Below are positions 1 through 10,743 of a stretch of 64,000 nucleotides of DNA, one piece after another. Under the pieces are notes generated by a model. That model searched no databases, was not told the DNA's origin, and saw only the letters and a program-made list of their open reading frames with translations. Source of the stretch: Piscicola geometra (Eukaryota; Annelida; Clitellata; Hirudinida; Piscicolidae); contig OX030961.1 in the NCBI GenBank assembly GCA_943735955.1, positions 5,986,920 through 6,050,919 on the forward strand, read 5' to 3'. The position numbers were made by a program, and so were the translations under genes. Each line of letters begins with the position of its first letter. The first letter of the stretch is position 1.

Positions 1-115
1 TAAAATACAATACAATACAACGAAGAGTACAATATAATACAATACAACGAAGAGTACAATATAATACAATACAACGAAGAGTACAATATAATACAATACA
101 ACGAAGAGTACAATA
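1..115. repeat. 27-bp AT-rich tandem repeat
   Basis: About four copies of a 27-bp unit containing ACAATACAACGAAGAG lie at the window edge. The following stretch to about 480 has loosely repeated phrases (GATTGGTGATGTAC, CATCTGTGGGTTTGAAAC). I see no exon in it; it should lie in the spectraplakin intron downstream of the last exon in the window. Confidence 0.8.
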
Positions 116-484
116 CAATGGAGAGTGTACAAATAGCCTGATGAATGCATAAATAGATTGGGAATGTACAAAAATATGTGTGGGTTTAAAACTAGATTGG
201 TGATGTAGAAATAAAAACGTGTGGTTTGAAATGAATTAGTAGTGTACACAAAAATAGATTTTATTTTACTGAAGCATCTGTGGGTTTGAAACTATATTGG
301 TGATGTACAAAAAGATCTGATTTTGAAACTAGAAAAGTGAAGTACTTAAACATCTGTGGGTTTAAAACAAGATTGGTGGTGTACTTAAACATCTGTGTTG
401 GTTTGAAACTAGATTTCTAGTGCACAAAAAGCATCTGTGAGTTTGAAAATAGATGGATGTATGCACAGACACGAAGAGACATGA

Positions 485-866
485 AGCACACCAGACCACA
501 CCACAGGAAGCCACACCAGACCACAGGAAGCCACACCACACCACATGAAGCACACCAGACCACAGGAAGCCACACCACACCACATGAAGCACACCACACC
601 ACAGGAAGCCACACCACACCACAGAAAGCCACACCACACCACAGGAAGCCACACCAGACCACAGAAAGCCACACCACACCACAGGAAGCCACACCACACC
701 ACAGAAAGCCACACCACACCACAGGAAGCCACACCACACCACAGAAAGCCACACCACACCACAGGAAGCCACACCAGACCACAGAAAGCCACACCACACC
801 ACAGGAAGCCACACCACACCACAGAAAGCCACACCACACCACAGAAAGCCACACCACACCACAGGA
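485..866. repeat. 20-bp minisatellite (CCACACCACACCACAGGAAG)n
   Basis: Around 19 near-identical 20-bp units end a few bases from the 5' splice site of the exon at 869-1054 on the minus strand. Read in transcript sense the array is G/T-rich (TGTGGTGTGG) and begins directly at the donor. Confidence 0.9.
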
Positions 867-868
867 AC

Positions 869-3800
869 CTTTTTAGTGGCTAGATGGGCGAGCGTGTGGT
901 TGAAAGAGTGTATGGTAGCGTTACGTTGTCTCCTACCAGCCTCACTAGCTTCCAAGCCACTAGTGTCGACGGCTGCCAAAGCGCTTGTAGCTGTGGTGTT
1001 GGGGGAAGAAGCCTTGTTCAGCACCAAGCCGTAAGTCTCTGTGTCTTCCAGGTGCTGTAGTGTGGTTGTGGTGGTGGTGGTGTGGCCATGATTGTTGTGG
1101 TGGTGGTGGTGGTGTGCCCATGATGGTTGTGGTGGTGGTGGTGTGGCCATGATGGTTGTGGTGGTGGTGGTAGTGTGGCCATGATGGTTGTGGTGGTGGT
1201 GGTGGTGTGGCCATGATGGTTGTGGTGGTGGTGGTGTGGCCATGATGGTTGTATTGGTGGTGGTGGTGTGGCCATGATGGTTGTGGTGTGGTGGTGTGGC
1301 CATGATGGTTGTGGTGTGGTGGTGTGGCCATGATGGTTGTGGTGGTGGTGGTGGTGTGGCCATGATGGTTGTGGTGGTGGTGGTGGTGTGGCCATGATGG
1401 TTGTGGTGGTGGTGGTGTGGCCATGATGGTTGTGGTGGTGGTGGTGGTGTGGCCATGATGGTTGTGGTGGTGGTGGTGTGGCCATGATGGTTGTGGTGGT
1501 GGTGGTGGTGTGGCCATGATGGTTGTGGTGGTGGTGGTGTGGCCATGATGGTTGTGGTGGTGGTGGTGGTGTGGCCATGATGGTTGTGGTGTGGTGGTGT
1601 GGCCATGATGGTTGTGGTGGTGGTGGTGTGGCCATGATGGTTGTGGTGGTGGTGGTGGTGTGGCCATGATGGTTGTGGTGTGGTGGTGTGGCCATGATGG
1701 TTGTGGTGGTGGTGGTGGTGTGGCCATGATGGTCGTGGTGGTGGTGGTGTGGCCATGATGGTTGTGCTTTTGGTCTGGTGTAGTCCAATGACACAACTAA
1801 TGAGTCATTATGTGGCATGGTACCAACCAATTACGTACCTGCATTTTCTTCACCCAATCATTCGCTTCTATTATCTCCTTCAAAAGTTCTTCTGACGAAT
1901 CAGCATCAAGAGAAGTGCCTGGCGAAAGCTGGTTGGTTGAAGTGGTAGCCAATGACAAACGTGCTGCTAATTGAGTTTGAATCGTATTCGTCAGTTCTTC
2001 CCTCTTGTTCTGAAGTTCTTGCACTCTGATTGGATAGAATTGTTGGAAACATTACTATGAAATTGAATAAATGAATAATTATAAGTCTGCAAGATTGAGA
2101 AGTGGGAAACCATCAATGAAAATAAATAAACCTTAAAAATCCTAACACTAACCCAATGCACACACCCACCTCCAAAACCACAAGCATTACAACCAAACCA
2201 CCACAACTACACCACAACAACCAAACCACCAAACAACCCCAACCAAACCCCACTACCCCTCCCCCCCAACTTCTGCAAGATCTCAGGGGCACCACAACAG
2301 CTGTTGAGGCCCTCAGCTTCATCGCTGATGGCTTGCAGGGCACTCGCAGTGGTACCCAGGGATCGCAAGAGACCCTCCTGCGACTGTCTGCTCAACAGCT
2401 GTTGAGCGCTTGTCAGTGCTGATGATGATGGCGATGATGGTGATGATGGTGATGGTGGTGGTGATGATGATGGTTGCTGTAGTTGGCCTTGATTCACTTT
2501 GTTTAGCTCCTATGTTTGGTGGATGTGTGCTTTTGATTGAAAATGAATATGAATGGGCACACAAAAAGCAGCAACTGATACTAATACGCCACAGGAAAAA
2601 ACATAAAAACCACAAAATAACACTACAACAACAAAACAACAAGAATAAGACAACTACTACAACAACAAAACAACAAGAATAAGACAACTACTACAACAAC
2701 AAAACAACAAGAATAAGACAACTACTACAACAACAAAACAACAAGAATAAGACAACTACTACAACAAGGGCAACACTGCAAAAACACTAGAACGACAACA
2801 ACAACGACAACAGCCACAAGAGAGCTAACTTGAGTGACTTTCTTGCTGATGTTGTTGAGCGTGTTGTTGTGCGAGACGAGGTCTCTGTTCAGTTTGTCTG
2901 CCAGCCTCTGCTTCCGCTCCAGTCTGGCGTGTTGTTGTTTGTGTTGTGGTGAGTGTCGTTGTTTGTGTTGTGGTGAGTGTCGTTGTTCGTGTTGTGGTGA
3001 GTGTTGTAGTTGAAGGATGTCGTGGTTGAAAGTATTGGTGTTGGTTTTATTTGAAATGCTTGTTTGGGTTTGTAATATTCTTTTTGCAATCTTATGCACA
3101 CACGCTACAGAGCAAGCACACACACACACATTCACCTGGCGAGCTCCAGTCTGATGTTGGTGTCTCTGTGTTGTTGCGCTGTCACCAGCTGCGACCACAA
3201 CTTGTCGATGTTGTCCATGTGCAGTGGATTCTCGAGCGAGAAGCAAGGTCTTCCACCGATCGACAACAACTGCGGCGATTTGTGAGGTTGCAATGGTGAG
3301 TTGAGGAAGTGAGAATGCAATAATGATCGGAAATGGAGTGGTTTTATAGTTAAACTCATACCTTGCATCTTTCAAGTCACCCATCACTACCACCCAACAC
3401 CATGGGTATTCCAACCCAGAACCAGTATCAGCCCCCCCTCACCCATCAATCAGTACTACACCACCATCATCATCAGAAACCAACCCCCTTCCCCACCTAT
3501 CGGTACCACCCACATCACCATCATCACCAGCACCCCCTCCTCTCCACACCTTGATCTCCTCGTTCAGGTCCATGAGCCTCTGTCTGCTCCTCATCAACTG
3601 CGACGCATCCTCCGTCTGGAAGCGCTGGAAGTCCGAGAGGACCGACTGCAGGTGGGTGGGTGGGTGGGTGGCAATGTAGGTGGGTGGGTGGGTGGGTGGG
3701 TGGAGGCAATGTAGGTGGGTGGGTGGGTGGGTGGGTGGGTGGAGCTAATGTAGGTAGGTAGGTAGGTGGGTGGGTGGGTGGGTGGGTATTTGGGTAGGTA

Positions 3801-4124
3801 TGTTGGGTGGGTGGGTGGCAATGTGGAAGCAATGCAGGTGGGTGGGTGGGTGGGTAGGTGGCTGGGTGGGTGCGTGGGTGGGTATGTTGGGAGTTGGGCG
3901 AGTGGCTGTTGATTTAGAAAATATTTAAACTCGAATAGAATTAAAATTTTAAAAACTTGAATAAAAAACTAATTGAAACATTTTGATTTTCAGTATTTTA
4001 AAAGTAAACATTCCACTCTTATTAATTCTGCGAAATAAATAATTCCACCCACACCTAAGCGACCCCCTTCCCCCTTCCCCCTCCCTCCCCCTTTCCCCTC
4101 CCTCTCCCTTCTACTCCCTCTCCT

Positions 4125-4156
<32 letters not shown>

Positions 4157-5579
4157 GCACACCTTCATCTGGGAGAGAGTGCTGGGGAAGTTGAGGTCGT
4201 TGAGGGCGAGGATGGCCTGGGAGATGTTGAGGCTGAGGAGAGAGGCGCTCTGCTGGTACTCCTGCGTGCGCATGCGACAGTCCTGTGAGTGAGTGAGTGA
4301 GTGGAGGAAGATTGGAGGAGTGGAGGAAGATTGGAGGGGTGGAGGAAGATTGGAGGAAGATTGGAGGAGTGGAGGAAGATTGGAGGGGTGGAGGAAGATT
4401 GGAGGGGTGGAGGAAGATTGGAGGAGTGGAGGAAGATTGGAGGAGTGGAGGAAGATTGGAGGAGTGGAGGAAGATTGGAGGAGTGGAGGAAGATTGGAGG
4501 AGTGGAGGAAGATTAGAGGAGTGGAGGAAGATTGGAGGGGTGGAGGAAGATTGGAGGAGTGGAGGAAGATTGGAGGAGTGGAGGAAGATTGGAGGAGTGG
4601 AGGAAGATTGGAGGGGTGGAGGAGGGAGAAAGAGAGTGAGAAAAAATGAGTGGATGAGAGGAGAATCTGAGTGGAAAAAGAGAGAGAGTGAGAAGCAAAA
4701 GAATTGAGTGAGAGGGGAATTGGAGCAGAAAAAAAATTTGAAAAAAGAGAAGGTAAGAAGAAGTGAGAGAAAAAAAAGTGAGAGAGTGGGTGAGTGAGTG
4801 AGTGAGTGAGTGAGTGAGTGGGTGAGTGAGTGAGTGAGTGAGTGAGTGAGTGAGTGAGTGAGTGAGTGAGTGGGTGAGTGAGAGTGGAATTTGAACGGAA
4901 AAAAGGTGATCGGAGTGAAATGGTAATGAAAAAGTGTGGTGAAGGAATGATGGTAGAGAATGAGGGAGAGTGGTAAAGGGAAGGAGGGTGGTAAAGAGGA
5001 GAGAGCAGTAGAAACAAACGTTTTCGCGGTTGTTGCGTTCGGTGGACACGTGGTCAGGAAAGAGGTCGTACAGGAAGGAAACGTAGGTGATGAGGGACTT
5101 TTCATCCGGCTCTGCTACGTCGACGTCTGTGTGGGCGTTGCTTTGTTGTTGTAGTGGTTGTTGCAGTTGATGTTGTAAATGTTGCTGTAAAAAATTGGAA
5201 AAAAGTAAAAGAATAACTTATAAGAACGAGCTTTCCCAGCCACCTTCACCATCTCCTACCCCCCTACCAATCACCTTCCCCTCCCCCCCCCCCCCCGCCC
5301 CGCCACCATTCCTCCCAAACACGCACCCTCGGGGTCCAAGAGGGGGGTGACAGAGTACACCTGTTCGGCCACCTGGAAGGCCCTGGCCAAGTTGCTACGG
5401 GCAGGAAGGTGGCGGGCCCTGGTGAAGTCGATCAGGTCTGGTCTGGGCGGGAGGAGGGGAAGGGGTGCTGGAGTGGTCGATGAGGGTGAGTGCGGTTGTA
5501 GTGGAGTTGAGGTGTTGGTGAATAAAAGAGTTTTAATGTGGCTTGGGAGGAGGGAGTGAATCAAGTTTTAGAAGGATAT

Positions 5580-5615
<36 letters not shown>

Positions 5616-8175
5616 TTGTTGATGATGATGATGATGATGATGATGCTGATGATGATGATGATGCTGATGATGATGATGATGTTGCTGATAATGATGATAG
5701 CAAGGGGTTCAGACCGATGCCTGTGCAGAAGTGCGAGGAAGGCGAGGCCGTCTCTCCAGCACTTCGAGAAGTCTCTCACGTTGACTCCAGGGTAGCCTGG
5801 CGTTGTTGTTGTGATTGTTGTTTTTTTTGTGGTGGTATTGTTTGGTTTGTATGCTGCTAAGCATAACCATTGGTGCGTGTTGTTGTTATGGTTGTTATGG
5901 TGCTATTTGTTGTTGTTGTTGTTGTTGGTTTAGATCTCCTATTTGACGAGTCCAATTCGCCATTAAACTCCTCATCTAATTGCCAACTTCACAAGGTTCT
6001 ATCGAAAATACACCTGCAACTAAAACAAATGCCCCACTACTACTACCACTACCACCATCACCAGCAAAACCAACACTTTACCACCAACACAACAACCACA
6101 ACAACCACAACAACCAGCACCATCATCCTCACCACGACCACAACAACCAGCACAACCACCATCCACACCACAACCACAACAACCAGCACCATCAGCCCTG
6201 CACCTTCAGTCATGCGTTGGCACCACGCCAAGAGAGCTTCTCGGACAGTGGCGTCAGTCGCCACACTACTCCTGTCCACCACGTCACCCACCTGCATTGG
6301 TGGCATGTAGAGGGGGGAGGTTGGTGGTGGAAGGGGAGGGTAGGGAATGGGGATTCTATAAATGAAACTCTTCTCTCCCAACTCCCCCCTCCTTACTCAC
6401 TCCTCCACCTCCCAACTCCCCCCTCTTTACTCACTCCTCCACCTCCACTTCCTAACCCCCCCCCTCTTTACTCACTCCTCCACCTTCACCTCCTTACTCC
6501 CCCCTCTTCACTCACTCCTCCACCTCCACCTCCTAACTCCCCCCTCTTTACTCACTCCTCCACCTCCACCTCCTCACTCACCTGGAAGTGCAGGATGAAC
6601 GTCCACACCAGACCGAGTGTCAGCTTCGGATTGCCGTCGACTATCTCGTCTGCTCTGATGTTCACGTACTTTATCTGGCGGTCGTCATGGTAGTAGTAGT
6701 GGTGGTGGTGGTGGTGATGATAGTGGTAGTGATGATAGTGATAGTGATCATAGAGGTGGTCGTAGAGTAATAGTGGTAGTGAGATGATTTGAGTTGTTTT
6801 TACAATTAATAGAAACACATGGACATCTTGTCTAGGGTTGTAAATGTTTCATTAACTTCAATGCAAGCACCAATTAACCTTCATAAAAATCTCCGACACC
6901 ATTCTCATCACTATCATCAACATCATCATCATCAACTCCAACAATCTCATCATCATCATCATCATCACCGACTCACCCGTTTCCGGTTAAGGTAGTTGAG
7001 GACTGTTTGCACGTTCTGTATCATGTGACATCGCATCCTGCCCCTCTCACGTGACTGCGGGAAAGATGGCGATCATCATCATCACCGTCATCATCACAAT
7101 CATCGCCTTCACCCAAATCATTATCATCACCACCTTCATTACAATCATCATCATCAACGCCCTCAACAACCCAAACCCCTCAAACCCTCCCCCCCTCTCT
7201 CCAACCAAACCCCTCCCTTTAACCCTCCCCCCTCTCTTTCCAACCAAACCCCTCCCTCCTCCCCCCTCTCTCTCCAACCAAACCCCTCCTCCCCCCCTCT
7301 CTCTCCAACCAAACCCCTCCCCCCCTCTCTCTCCAACCAAACTCCCCCCCCCCTTCTCTCTCCAACCAAACCCCTCCCCCCTCTCTCTCCAACCAAACCC
7401 CTCCCTCCCCCCCACGAACAAATCTCCGATGCGACAGTGCCTCGAGGAGGCTGATGAGGTTGACGCCGTCCCTGAGCTCCTCGAAGAGGTCGTGGATGAG
7501 GTGCTTCTGTGTCTGGTGGGGGAGGGGTGAATAATGATAATGATAATGATGATAATAATGATAATGATAATAATAATGATAATAATAATGATATTAATTT
7601 ATGTTTTTGTATAGCGCCGAAGGACGCAACTGAAGCGCTCTGAGGGAAGTGATAGTCCTGGTGGCGGTGGTGTTTGAGTGGAGGAAGAATGAGGTGGTAG
7701 TGGTGGTAGATGGTGTGGTGTTTGAGTGGAGGAAGAATGAGGTGGTAGTGGTGGTAGATGGTGTGTTGTTGTTGTCGTTGTTGCAGTCACCTTGAGGAGG
7801 TGCTTGTTGACCCATTTTGTGAACGTCTTCTTCTGCACTGCATCCCTTTCGTCTGAAGAAAAGTAAATAAATAAATTACCTATTAACAAAATAATAATAA
7901 TAACGATGATGATGATGGTGATAATAATAACAATAATAGAAATATTAATACAATTAATAATAAAAATATTAATACAATTAATAAGTTAATTAACTGATAA
8001 AATCAATTTTAAAAAAGCATCGCCAAAACACACCGGCAACGCGCATGACAGAGCGGTCTGCCCGGTCGAGTTGGAGGGCACCGAGGGGCAGGTAGAGGTT
8101 GAGACGGGCGTCCCTCGAGAAGGCGCCACACCAAGAGTGCCTGTCCCACTCCGTGCCCGGGTGCTTCGAAGCCAT
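869..8175 (-). CDS. MACF1: Spectraplakin (MACF1/dystonin/Shot family), N-terminal part, 16 exons
   Basis: Giant cytolinker that binds F-actin through paired calponin-homology (CH) domains and links it to microtubules and junctions. Exons in transcript order: 8175-8034, 7852-7791, 7512-7420, 7054-6977, 6674-6582, 6291-6204, 5796-5715, 5442-5327, 5126-5020, 4282-4163, 3645-3550, 3269-3136, 2923-2830, 2398-2271, 2025-1839, 1054-869. Phases agree throughout (602 codons). CH1 shows [29 protein letters not shown] and [21 protein letters not shown]2 shows [23 protein letters not shown] and [11 protein letters not shown]. Later exons give plakin-type helices ([32 protein letters not shown]). The first exon starts at an ATG, but AG stands directly before it and the upstream DNA is C/A-rich, so it may be internal. 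The gene continues past base 1. Plectin is an alternative, but the residues just before CH1 ([15 protein letters not shown]) favour MACF1/dystonin. The least conserved exon is 869-1054. Confidence 0.9.
1060..1775. repeat. GTGGTGGTGTGGCCATGATGGTT minisatellite
   Basis: Over 20 copies of a variable unit (TGTGGCCATGATGGTTGTGG plus 1-3 GTG) fill the intron directly upstream, in transcript sense, of the spectraplakin exon at 869-1054. On the transcript strand it is C/A-rich (CACCACAACCATCATGGCCA) and runs up to the acceptor AG. Confidence 0.95.
2635..2770. repeat. 34-bp tandem repeat (AACAACAAGAATAAGACAACTACTAC)
   Basis: About four units of ACAACAAAACAACAAGAATAAGACAACTACT. It lies in the spectraplakin intron between exons 2830-2923 and 2271-2398, at the donor side, and is GTT-rich in transcript sense. 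Confidence 0.85.
3646..3890. repeat. (GGTG)n tetranucleotide tract
   Basis: Imperfect GGTG/GGTA array abutting the spectraplakin acceptor at 3645/3646. The transcript strand reads (CACC)n followed by TGCAG, so the array supplies the C-rich tract of the 3' splice site. Confidence 0.9.
4290..4625. repeat. 20-bp minisatellite (GGAGTGGAGGAAGATTGGAG)n
   Basis: About 16 units directly upstream (transcript sense) of the spectraplakin exon at 4163-4282. The transcript strand is CCTCCAATCTTCCTCCACTC, a pyrimidine-rich array beside the acceptor. Confidence 0.9.
4788..4880. repeat. (GTGA)n microsatellite
   Basis: Nearly pure GTGA repeat in the same spectraplakin intron as the 20-bp minisatellite. It reads (TCAC)n on the transcript strand. 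Confidence 0.95.
5580..5700. repeat. (ATG)n triplet repeat
   Basis: ATG/GTT/GCT triplets between spectraplakin CH2 exons (donor at 5715). No coding role is visible. The block from 5327 to 5442 downstream is a real exon. Confidence 0.9.
6360..6580. repeat. About 37-bp C/T-rich minisatellite
   Basis: Repeated CTCCCCCCTCTTTACTCACT and CCTCCACCTCC phrases lie on the plus strand directly after the spectraplakin exon 6582-6674. In transcript sense this is the donor side of the intron and is G/A-rich. Confidence 0.85.
7190..7415. repeat. CTCTCTCCAACCAAACCCCTCC minisatellite
   Basis: About nine variable units just downstream (transcript sense) of the CH1 exon ending at 7420. G-rich on the transcript strand. 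Confidence 0.9.
7597..7642 (+). mobile_element. Short dispersed element carrying TTTGTATAGCGCC ... AAGCGCT
   Basis: An (ATA/ATG)-rich run leads into TTTTTGTATAGCGCC and then a nearby inverted AGCGCT. The same arrangement occurs near 16895-16930 (reverse), 39800-39850 (reverse) and 46160-46245 (forward). This looks like the end of a short interspersed or miniature element, but the family is not identified. Confidence 0.45.
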
Positions 8176-10743
8176 CTGGTAGTTTTGGCGGGTGTGGTTT
8201 GATGGTGTGGTTGAGGGTGGGTGTGGTTTGATGGTGTGGTTGAGGGTGAGTGTGGTTTGATGGTGTGGTTGAGGGTGGGTGTGGTTTGATGGTGTGGTTG
8301 AGGGTGGGTGTGGTTTGATGGTGTGGTTGAGGGTGGGGTTGTGGTTTTAGTGGTTGAGGGTGGGGTTGTGGTTTTAGTTGTTGAGAGGGGTTGAAAGGGG
8401 GAGGCGGTTTGCTTTTGGTGGTTGTTGTGAGGTTGAAGTTGAGGTGGTGTTGTGGCGTGGTTGAAGTGGCCTGGTGTTGTGATGTAGTTGAAGTTGTGGG
8501 AAAGTAGTTCGGCTTAAGTTGAAGTGTTTCAGAAAAATAATAAAATAAATAGAATGAAAGAAACCCAAAGAATTGTAAGAGAAGTAACACCACCAACAAT
8601 GCTGCTTAATCAGCTGTATTATCTCTTGCCAAAGTGCTCCTTCAGATCCCCTGGAAGAATCTTCCTTGTAGTCAATCAGTTAACGAATTAACGCTCTCTC
8701 AAAACCGTATTCGAGAAGTCGTAATAGTTGTACACCTCAAGTCAATGTACAAGTGACTAGAAACAGGAATGTGATGATGATGATTCTGATACTGCTGTTA
8801 GTTATGATAATGATGATGGTGGTGAAGAATACTTCTGGTAAGAAATATTGTATTTTTGTAGTGTTGTATTCGTTGTTGTATGGCTTCTGTTGCCAACTAC
8901 TCTTCACGGCCTTCTGAACACATCTGTGTGGAATGTCGTTATTGATCACTCTATGGTCGTTATCCATGATTTTATTATTGTTATTATGCAATTCATTATT
9001 TATTCTTTGCATGATTCAGTCTCAAAGATTGCATCTTGATGCCATGTGCTTGAGTTATATTGTTTGTTTGTGTGTGTGTGTGTGTGTGTGTTTGTGTGTG
9101 TATGTGTGTGTGTTTGCGTGTGTGTGAGTGTGTGTATGTGTGTGTTTTTTTGAAAGTGTTGTAGTTGGTTACGCTTAGGATCGCAATGTTGTGACTAATA
9201 ATTTGTTATCGGTTAATTCCTCATGTATATGACCAAAAAATAAATAATAAATATATTATTTTTTAAAGAAAGCGCTATTGTCAAGACAATGCGAAGTTAT
9301 CGAGGTTTTGGTTCAATCGATGTGGTTGTACAACGAAACCCATTTTAGCATCCATCTTGAAATAACGCAATGTTCAAACATGTTCAATGCTACGCAACAA
9401 TTAGCATTAACAATTAACAATCGATTAGTAAGCATATAAGGTTGGATACAGTTAGGTATACTTTTTTCAGTTAAAAAAACATGTGTTTGTTTGTTTGTGT
9501 GTGTGCGCGCGTGTGTGTGTGTGTGTGTGTGAGTTGGTATGTGTGTGACAGTAGCAATGATGATGATTATGCAATTCTATTATAAGGTTATCCCATCATC
9601 ATTGTATGAGTCATGGACATATGTTGCAATCCACCATAGGTACATGAGATTGTATGATTACTGAAGTATTGCATAAACAATCATCATAACCACCATTATC
9701 ACATCATCATCATCATCATCATTATAATTACCACCATCATCATCTTAAGAAGAATCTGCTCTTAATGTTTATAGAAGGGCTTATGAAACTTGCTTATTAG
9801 AGCTGCTTTATGCAGATTGAGTGACAATGCATGTTAGCATTAGAATCTATTGATTAGATTTAAATATGCATTAGGAAACGTCTGCTTTTTTGTCTTTCAT
9901 TCTTTCATTTATGTATGTCTTGTGTTTATGTTTTGTTTCTCAGGTTCTATACTATAGAATCTATAGACAGACACTTAATTTTCATCAGAACTGTCATTGC
10001 ACCTTATGATACTATCTCTTCAGTTTTTTTTAGCATGGGATAATGGCAAGAATTTTTAATTTTAAAAATAATTAATTATTCATGCTTTTATTTTGTGGGA
10101 AACTAGATCTTTTATCTTTATTTTAAGCTAGTTTAAATATGAAAAAATAAATTTATAGTATCAAATAGCTAAGTTTAAATTTCCCATAGATTTTCCCATG
10201 TAATGCTGAAGCATAAGGCAGTTTTATCCTAGATCCAGTAAGTAACATCCATCAGAAAAATATAAATAAAAAAAATCTCAAAAAACTTTTACAGAAATTT
10301 TTGAAGTTTCATCTAAAAATATTTTTTAATTTTTCATTATTATTTTATAAATTTATAAAAAAATATTTTATATAATCAATGAAACTCCAAATCAATAAAA
10401 TTTCTTAGAAATTTAAACATACTTTTTAGCGAAATAATATTAGCCAATCACCAATATATTTACAATGCTCTAAAGTATAATACTTATTCTAACTTCTTAA
10501 AAAGAAAGACTTTCACCGAATCATCGAAATGTTAAACAAAGTGCATCTAAAAGGCGCACCGGTATCCACGAATGAATTGTTGTGATGTTAAATAATTAAA
10601 ACAAAAAGAAGAAAGTTGAAAATAATTTGAAACTAAGTATTATTTTTGAATATTGTAGAAAGATTAGATAAGTTATGTTATATTCATAATTTATAAACTG
10701 ATCTTTTAGTTACATCAAATTTAAGAGCTAACTTAGATTAAAA
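8176..10743. other. Gene-free interval between divergent spectraplakin and RYK
   Basis: The first part (about 8185-8400) is a 29-bp array built on TGTGGTTTGATGGTGTGGTT. (GT)n tracts lie at 9065-9150 and 9495-9535, and the rest is AT-rich. It probably holds 5' exons or introns of the spectraplakin gene and the RYK promoter, but I see no supported exon or core promoter motif. Confidence 0.6.

Noticed and set aside
362..1830. Long minus-strand frames rich in His/Pro/Thr ([12 protein letters not shown])
   Set aside because: They are translations of the GGCCATGATGGTT minisatellite, open in three frames. Only the spectraplakin exon 869-1054 inside them has non-repetitive coding sequence with splice sites.
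8009..8599. 196-codon minus-strand frame overlapping the first spectraplakin exon
   Set aside because: It reads the exon in the wrong frame (the conserved [11 protein letters not shown] is in another frame), and its upstream part is the 29-bp repeat.
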